Shown here: in pieces, positions 60,469-64,000 of the stretch
Numbering within the stretch: the stretch's first letter is position 1
How the letters are laid out: each line of letters begins with the position of its first letter
Assembly: GCF_001718835.1 (NCBI RefSeq)
Contig: NZ_CP013443.1
Span: forward strand, 2,914,001-2,978,000
Reading direction: 5' to 3'
Source: Burkholderia cepacia
Lineage (GTDB): Bacteria > Pseudomonadota > Gammaproteobacteria > Burkholderiales > Burkholderiaceae
Length of the DNA stretch: 64,000 bases
Program-made: the position numbers and the translations under genes
Notes under the pieces: generated by a model
Told to the model about the DNA's origin: nothing
The model's input: only the letters and a program-made list of their open reading frames with translations
Database searches by the model: none

Positions 60469-61662
60469 TCAGGCGTAGCGGCGCAGGCGCGTCGCGAATT
60501 CCTGCAGCGCCTTGATGCCGCTTTGTTCTGCGCGATGACACCAATCCTGCAATTGCGCGAGAAGCTGTTCGCGCGATGCGGTCGAACGATCCCAGATCGC
60601 GGCCAGATCCTGGCGGAGCTGGAAGTACGTGTGCAGCTTCTGGCTGTTCGCGAAGATTTCCGGCAGCAGCTTCTTCTGCGGCTCGTCGAGGCCGTCGGCA
60701 TCCTTGTGGAACCACTTGCGCGCGCCGCGCATCAGCTGGTACTTCTCGCCGCCGATTTCCTTCAGGTGCGCGAGCTCCTGGCGGTATGCGCGCTTCACGG
60801 CCTTGCCGTAGCGCGCCATCACTTCGTAGCGGTTCGACAGCACGGCCTGCAGCGTTTCCTGGTCGAGCACCGTCTTCGGCTTGTTCAGGCGCGGCGTCGG
60901 TGCGACCTTCTTCACCTTCGCGAGACCGAATGCCGACATGATGCGGATGTACATCCAGCCGATGTCGAACTCGTACCACTTGTTCGACAGCTTCGCCGAC
61001 GTCGCGAACGTGTGGTGGTTGTTGTGCAGCTCTTCCCCGCCGATCACGATGCCCCACGGGAACAGGTTCGTGCTCGCGTCGGCCGAGTTGAAGTTGCGAT
61101 AACCCCAGAAGTGACCGAAGCCGTTGACGACGCCAGCCGCCCAGAACGGAATCCAGACCATCTGCACGGCCCACACGGTCAGGCCGAGCACGCCGAACAG
61201 CGCGACGTCGATCACCATCATCAGGCTCACGCCGAGGATCGGGTACTTCGAGTAGATGTTGCGTTCGATCCAGTCGTTCGGCGTGCCGTGGCTGAACTTG
61301 CGCATCGTCTCTTCGTTCTTCGCTTCCGCGCGATACAGCTCGGCGCCCTCGAGGAACACCTTCCAGATGCCGCGCGTCTGCGGGCTGTGCGGATCTTCCT
61401 CGGTCTCGCATTTCGCGTGGTGCTTGCGGTGAATCGCGGCCCACTGGCCCGTCAGCATGCCGGTCGTCATCCACAGCCAGAGGCGGAAGAAGTGGCTCGC
61501 GATCGGATGCAGCTCGAGCGCGCGGTGCGCCTGGCAACGGTGCAGGTAGACCGTCACGCCGATGATCGTGACGTGCGTGACGGCGAGCGCGAACAGCGCG
61601 ACCTGCCACCACGAAAAATGCAGGAGCCCGTGGGAAAGAAAATCGAGCAGGGAATTCAACAA
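60469..61662 (-). CDS. Acyl-CoA/acyl-lipid delta-9 fatty-acid desaturase
   Basis: 397 residues. The three histidine boxes of membrane desaturases are present: HRCQAH at 41-46, HRKHH at 78-82 and HNNHH near residue 215. Two pairs of hydrophobic segments lie between them. The C-terminal 130 residues are helical and charged, longer than in the minimal enzyme, as in other proteobacterial DesA-type proteins. It introduces cis double bonds in membrane fatty acids, probably for cold adaptation. It has its own terminator; its 192-bp upstream space contains a TAAAAT-like -10 on the minus strand. Confidence 0.92.
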   Translation of the reverse strand: MLNSLLDFLSHGLLHFSWWQVALFALAVTHVTIIGVTVYLHRCQAHRALELHPIASHFFRLWLWMTTGMLTGQWAAIHRKHHAKCETEEDPHSPQTRGIWKVFLEGAELYRAEAKNEETMRKFSHGTPNDWIERNIYSKYPILGVSLMMVIDVALFGVLGLTVWAVQMVWIPFWAAGVVNGFGHFWGYRNFNSADASTNLFPWGIVIGGEELHNNHHTFATSAKLSNKWYEFDIGWMYIRIMSAFGLAKVKKVAPTPRLNKPKTVLDQETLQAVLSNRYEVMARYGKAVKRAYRQELAHLKEIGGEKYQLMRGARKWFHKDADGLDEPQKKLLPEIFANSQKLHTYFQLRQDLAAIWDRSTASREQLLAQLQDWCHRAEQSGIKALQEFATRLRRYA

Positions 61663-61854
61663 GGCAGTTACCTGTGATGAGAGCGACGCCGGCCCGCGCC
61701 AAGCGTCAGAAAAATGAAAGCATACCGCGTGTAGACCAGAATTTTACTTCAACCGTTCCAAGTCTTTGTAAAAAATGAACATTTTCTTGCCTTGACGCAA
61801 CGCCGGCAGTCCAGCGGCGGACTCCGCCGGCCCGGCGCTCCGCGTCTGGCCGGC

Positions 61855-63216
61855 TTACACGACCGCGCGGGCGGCCGTGCCGTCGCCGTCCTCGGCGCGC
61901 GTCGCCGCGAAGCCGTCGGGCAGCCCGACGACCCGCACTTCGCGCTGCGGGAACGGGATCGAAATCCCGTGCTCGCTGAACAGCCGCCAGATATTGCGGT
62001 TCACGGTCGAACGCACGCCGGACGTCCCTTTCGCCGAATCCTCGATCCAGAAACCGAGTTCCAGGTCGATCCCGTCCGCGCCGAAACTCACCAGATACGG
62101 GGTCGGAGCCGGCTCCGCCAGCACGCGCGGCACGTCCCTGGCCGCATCGGCGAGCAGCGCGAGCGCGTGCTCGACATCGCTGGTGTACGCAACCTGCACC
62201 GCGACCTTCGCGTAGCCGCGCGTCAGGTACGACGACTGGTTCTGCACGACGTCGGTGATCAGCTTCTCGTTCGGAATCAGCGTCTCGTTGCCGTCGAGGC
62301 CGCGCACGACCGTGTAGCGCGTGCGAATCTGCGTGACGATGCCCTGCAGCCCGCCGACGCTGATCGCGTCGCCGAGCCGCAGCGAGCGGTCGAGCAGGAT
62401 GATGAAACCCGACACGTAGTTGCTGGCGATCTTCTGCAGCCCGAAACCGAGGCCGACACCCACCGCGCCGCCGAACACGCCGAGCACCGTCACGTCGATG
62501 CCGACCAGCGACAGCCCGATCAGGATCGCCGCGAATACCAGCAGCGCACGGCCGACCCGCGACAGCACGACCTTCAGGTTCGCGTCGAGCGTGCTTGCGC
62601 GCGTGAGGCGATCCTCGAGCACCGAGCCGAGCCACATCGCGACCATCAGCGTCACGCATACCCACAGCGCGCCGGAAATCACCGACAGCAGCGTGAGGTG
62701 CGCGTTGGCGACGCGGAACTGCACGCTGTCGAGCCAGCCCAGCACGTCGCGCTGAATGCCCAGCACGGTCAGCACCATCGCGGCCCACACGACGCTCGAT
62801 ACGATCTTCTCGACGATCGACAGCCACGCATGCGTGTGGCCGTCGCGCGCGAACACGCGCCGCGCGAAGAAGAACAGCACGTAGATCAGCCCGATGCCGA
62901 ACAGCGGCACGAGCGCCAGCGACAGCAGCGACGTCGACATGAACGGGTCGAACGCGAGTTGCGCGGCGCCGACGAACACGCTGCCGAACAACGGAAACAG
63001 CGCACGCTTCAGGCTTTGCGCGCCCGCGCCGGGCGCGCGGCCAGCCGCCCGGCGGCGGGCATCGATGCGGCCGTGCACGAAGCGCGCGGTCACCCATGCG
63101 AAACACAGCGCGCCGACGAGGATCGCCGCCTGCCAGATCATCACCGGCTGGTGGAAGTCCCGGATCACCGACTCGAGGCGGCGCGACAACAGGCGGCTCT
63201 GCAGGTTCTGCATCAT
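61855..63216 (-). CDS. MscS-family mechanosensitive ion channel
   Basis: 453 residues. About five hydrophobic segments precede the conserved MscS pore helix region (LVGIDVTVLGVFGGAVGVGLG, FGLQKIASNYVSGFIILLD). The beta domain follows (GDAISVGGLQGIVTQIRTRYT, LIPNEKLITDVVQNQS). It is longer than E. coli MscS (286 residues), belonging to the larger YbdG/YnaI-like group. It likely releases solutes on hypo-osmotic shock. It starts 15 bp after the RsmB-type gene. Confidence 0.92.
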   Translation of the reverse strand: MMQNLQSRLLSRRLESVIRDFHQPVMIWQAAILVGALCFAWVTARFVHGRIDARRRAAGRAPGAGAQSLKRALFPLFGSVFVGAAQLAFDPFMSTSLLSLALVPLFGIGLIYVLFFFARRVFARDGHTHAWLSIVEKIVSSVVWAAMVLTVLGIQRDVLGWLDSVQFRVANAHLTLLSVISGALWVCVTLMVAMWLGSVLEDRLTRASTLDANLKVVLSRVGRALLVFAAILIGLSLVGIDVTVLGVFGGAVGVGLGFGLQKIASNYVSGFIILLDRSLRLGDAISVGGLQGIVTQIRTRYTVVRGLDGNETLIPNEKLITDVVQNQSSYLTRGYAKVAVQVAYTSDVEHALALLADAARDVPRVLAEPAPTPYLVSFGADGIDLELGFWIEDSAKGTSGVRSTVNRNIWRLFSEHGISIPFPQREVRVVGLPDGFAATRAEDGDGTAARAVV

Positions 63217-63231
63217 CCGTGCGGCCCGCCG

Positions 63232-64000
63232 TTACGCCTGCGCGGCCTGCCCGCGCCGTTCGAGGACCGCGGCGAAGAAACCGTCGGTCGCGTGACGGTG
63301 CGGCCACAACGACAGGTAGTCGCCGGTCTCGAGCGCGATGCGCTGGTCATCCAGCACCTTCTGCGCCGGCACCAGCACGAACTCGGGATGGTCGGCCAGG
63401 AACTGCTCGACGATGCGTTCGTTCTCGGCGTCGAGCACGCTGCAGGTGGCGTAGACGAGCCGGCCGCCCTTCTTCACCAGGCGCGCGGCGCTCGCGAGGA
63501 TCGACGCCTGCTTCGGCGTGAGTTCATCGATCGCGGTGCGCGTCTGGCGCCACTTCAGGTCGGGATTGCGGCGCAGCGTGCCGAGGCCGCTGCACGGCGC
63601 GTCGACCAGCACGCGGTCGATCTTGCCGGCAAGCCGCTTGATCTTCGCGTCGTGCTCGCTGTCGATCAGCACCGGGTTCACGTTCGACAGCCCGCTGCGT
63701 GCGAGGCGCGGCTTCAGCTTCGCGAGGCGCTTCTCCGACACGTCGAACGCATAGAGGCGCCCGGTCGAGCGCATCATCGCGCCCAGCGCGAGCGTCTTGC
63801 CGCCCGCGCCCGCGCAGAAATCGACGACCATCTCGCCGCGGCGCGGCGCGACCAGCGAACACAGCAGCTGGCTGCCTTCGTCCTGCACCTCGATCGCGCC
63901 TTCCTCGAACAGCTTCAGGCGCGTCAGCGCCGGCTTGCCGACCACGCGCACGCCGAACGGCGCGAACGGGGTCGCGCCCGCGTCGATGCCGCTCACGCGC
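63232..64000 (-). CDS. RsmB/NOP-family rRNA cytosine methyltransferase (C-terminal part, cut by window edge)
   Basis: About 256 residues are visible and the frame is open to the right edge, so the N-terminus is outside. The SAM-binding VDFCAGAGGKTLALGAMM and the two catalytic cysteines in VDAPCSGLGTLRRNPD and YATCSVLDAENE identify an m5C RNA methyltransferase. It likely modifies 16S rRNA, as RsmB does at C967, although RsmF-type enzymes are similar. A GTG at 63996 is an internal Val, not the start. Confidence 0.9.
   Translation of the reverse strand, partial: RVSGIDAGATPFAPFGVRVVGKPALTRLKLFEEGAIEVQDEGSQLLCSLVAPRRGEMVVDFCAGAGGKTLALGAMMRSTGRLYAFDVSEKRLAKLKPRLARSGLSNVNPVLIDSEHDAKIKRLAGKIDRVLVDAPCSGLGTLRRNPDLKWRQTRTAIDELTPKQASILASAARLVKKGGRLVYATCSVLDAENERIVEQFLADHPEFVLVPAQKVLDDQRIALETGDYLSLWPHRHATDGFFAAVLERRGQAAQA

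Overview
The window reads as a stretch of a Burkholderia main chromosome, most likely Burkholderia cepacia complex. The evidence is G+C of roughly two thirds by eye, strong third-position G/C bias, protein sequences typical of that genus, and a dense housekeeping gene order. I see no prophage, insertion sequence, CRISPR array or integrated island. The two intergenic spaces over 300 bp are explained by a cobalamin riboswitch (18514-18985) and a 6S RNA gene (19648-19982).

Layout. 1-7253: tamB (cut by the left edge) and tamA, a DUF3460 gene with scpA, panC-panD, an orphan ParA, a DoxX protein and a tiny Gly/Ser-rich secreted peptide. 7330-18817: a cobalamin block. cobQ diverges from cobU-cbiB-cobD-btuF on the plus strand; converging on these from the right is a minus-strand run btuB-btuC-btuD-cobT-cobS-cobC headed by a cobalamin riboswitch. 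Together they import corrinoids and perform the late, nucleotide-loop steps of B12 assembly. 18986-25614: a ZapB-like coiled-coil gene, zapA, 6S RNA, an EVE-domain gene, a SIMPL-domain gene broken by an in-frame stop, lgt, a LysR gene, a frameshifted ilvD and a small cytochrome c. 25626-31052: DUF2486, holC, pepA, then lptF-lptG and a CbiX chelatase.

31073-38480: assimilatory sulfate reduction. cysI, a DUF934 gene, cysH (frameshifted), cysD, cysN and cobA (siroheme/corrin methyltransferase) run on the minus strand, with cysB divergent. CbiX converges on cobA, so the siroheme precursor enzymes sit beside the siroheme-dependent sulfite reductase. 38608-47921: tRNA-Leu(CAA), a small lipoprotein, LysR, SDR, DinB, CopC, RsuA, a small membrane protein, an epimerase-like protein, a 2Fe-2S flavin reductase, argD behind a possible attenuator, a GNAT acetyltransferase and DUF2278. 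48075-53136: a branched-chain amino-acid ABC transporter (livF-G-M-H plus a binding protein with a lipobox). 53405-64000: ispH-fkpB, radC, rpmB-rpmG, nadB, nadA-nadC behind tandem palindromic repeats, a fatty-acid desaturase, an MscS channel and an RsmB-type methyltransferase cut by the right edge.

The most notable points are three disrupted reading frames (SIMPL gene, ilvD, cysH) in otherwise intact metabolic surroundings, a possible arginine-codon leader and terminator before argD, and two 49-bp palindromic repeats where the nadA promoter should be. I found no clearly new multigene system. The window is mostly well-known housekeeping genes, and the unusual items are small-scale.
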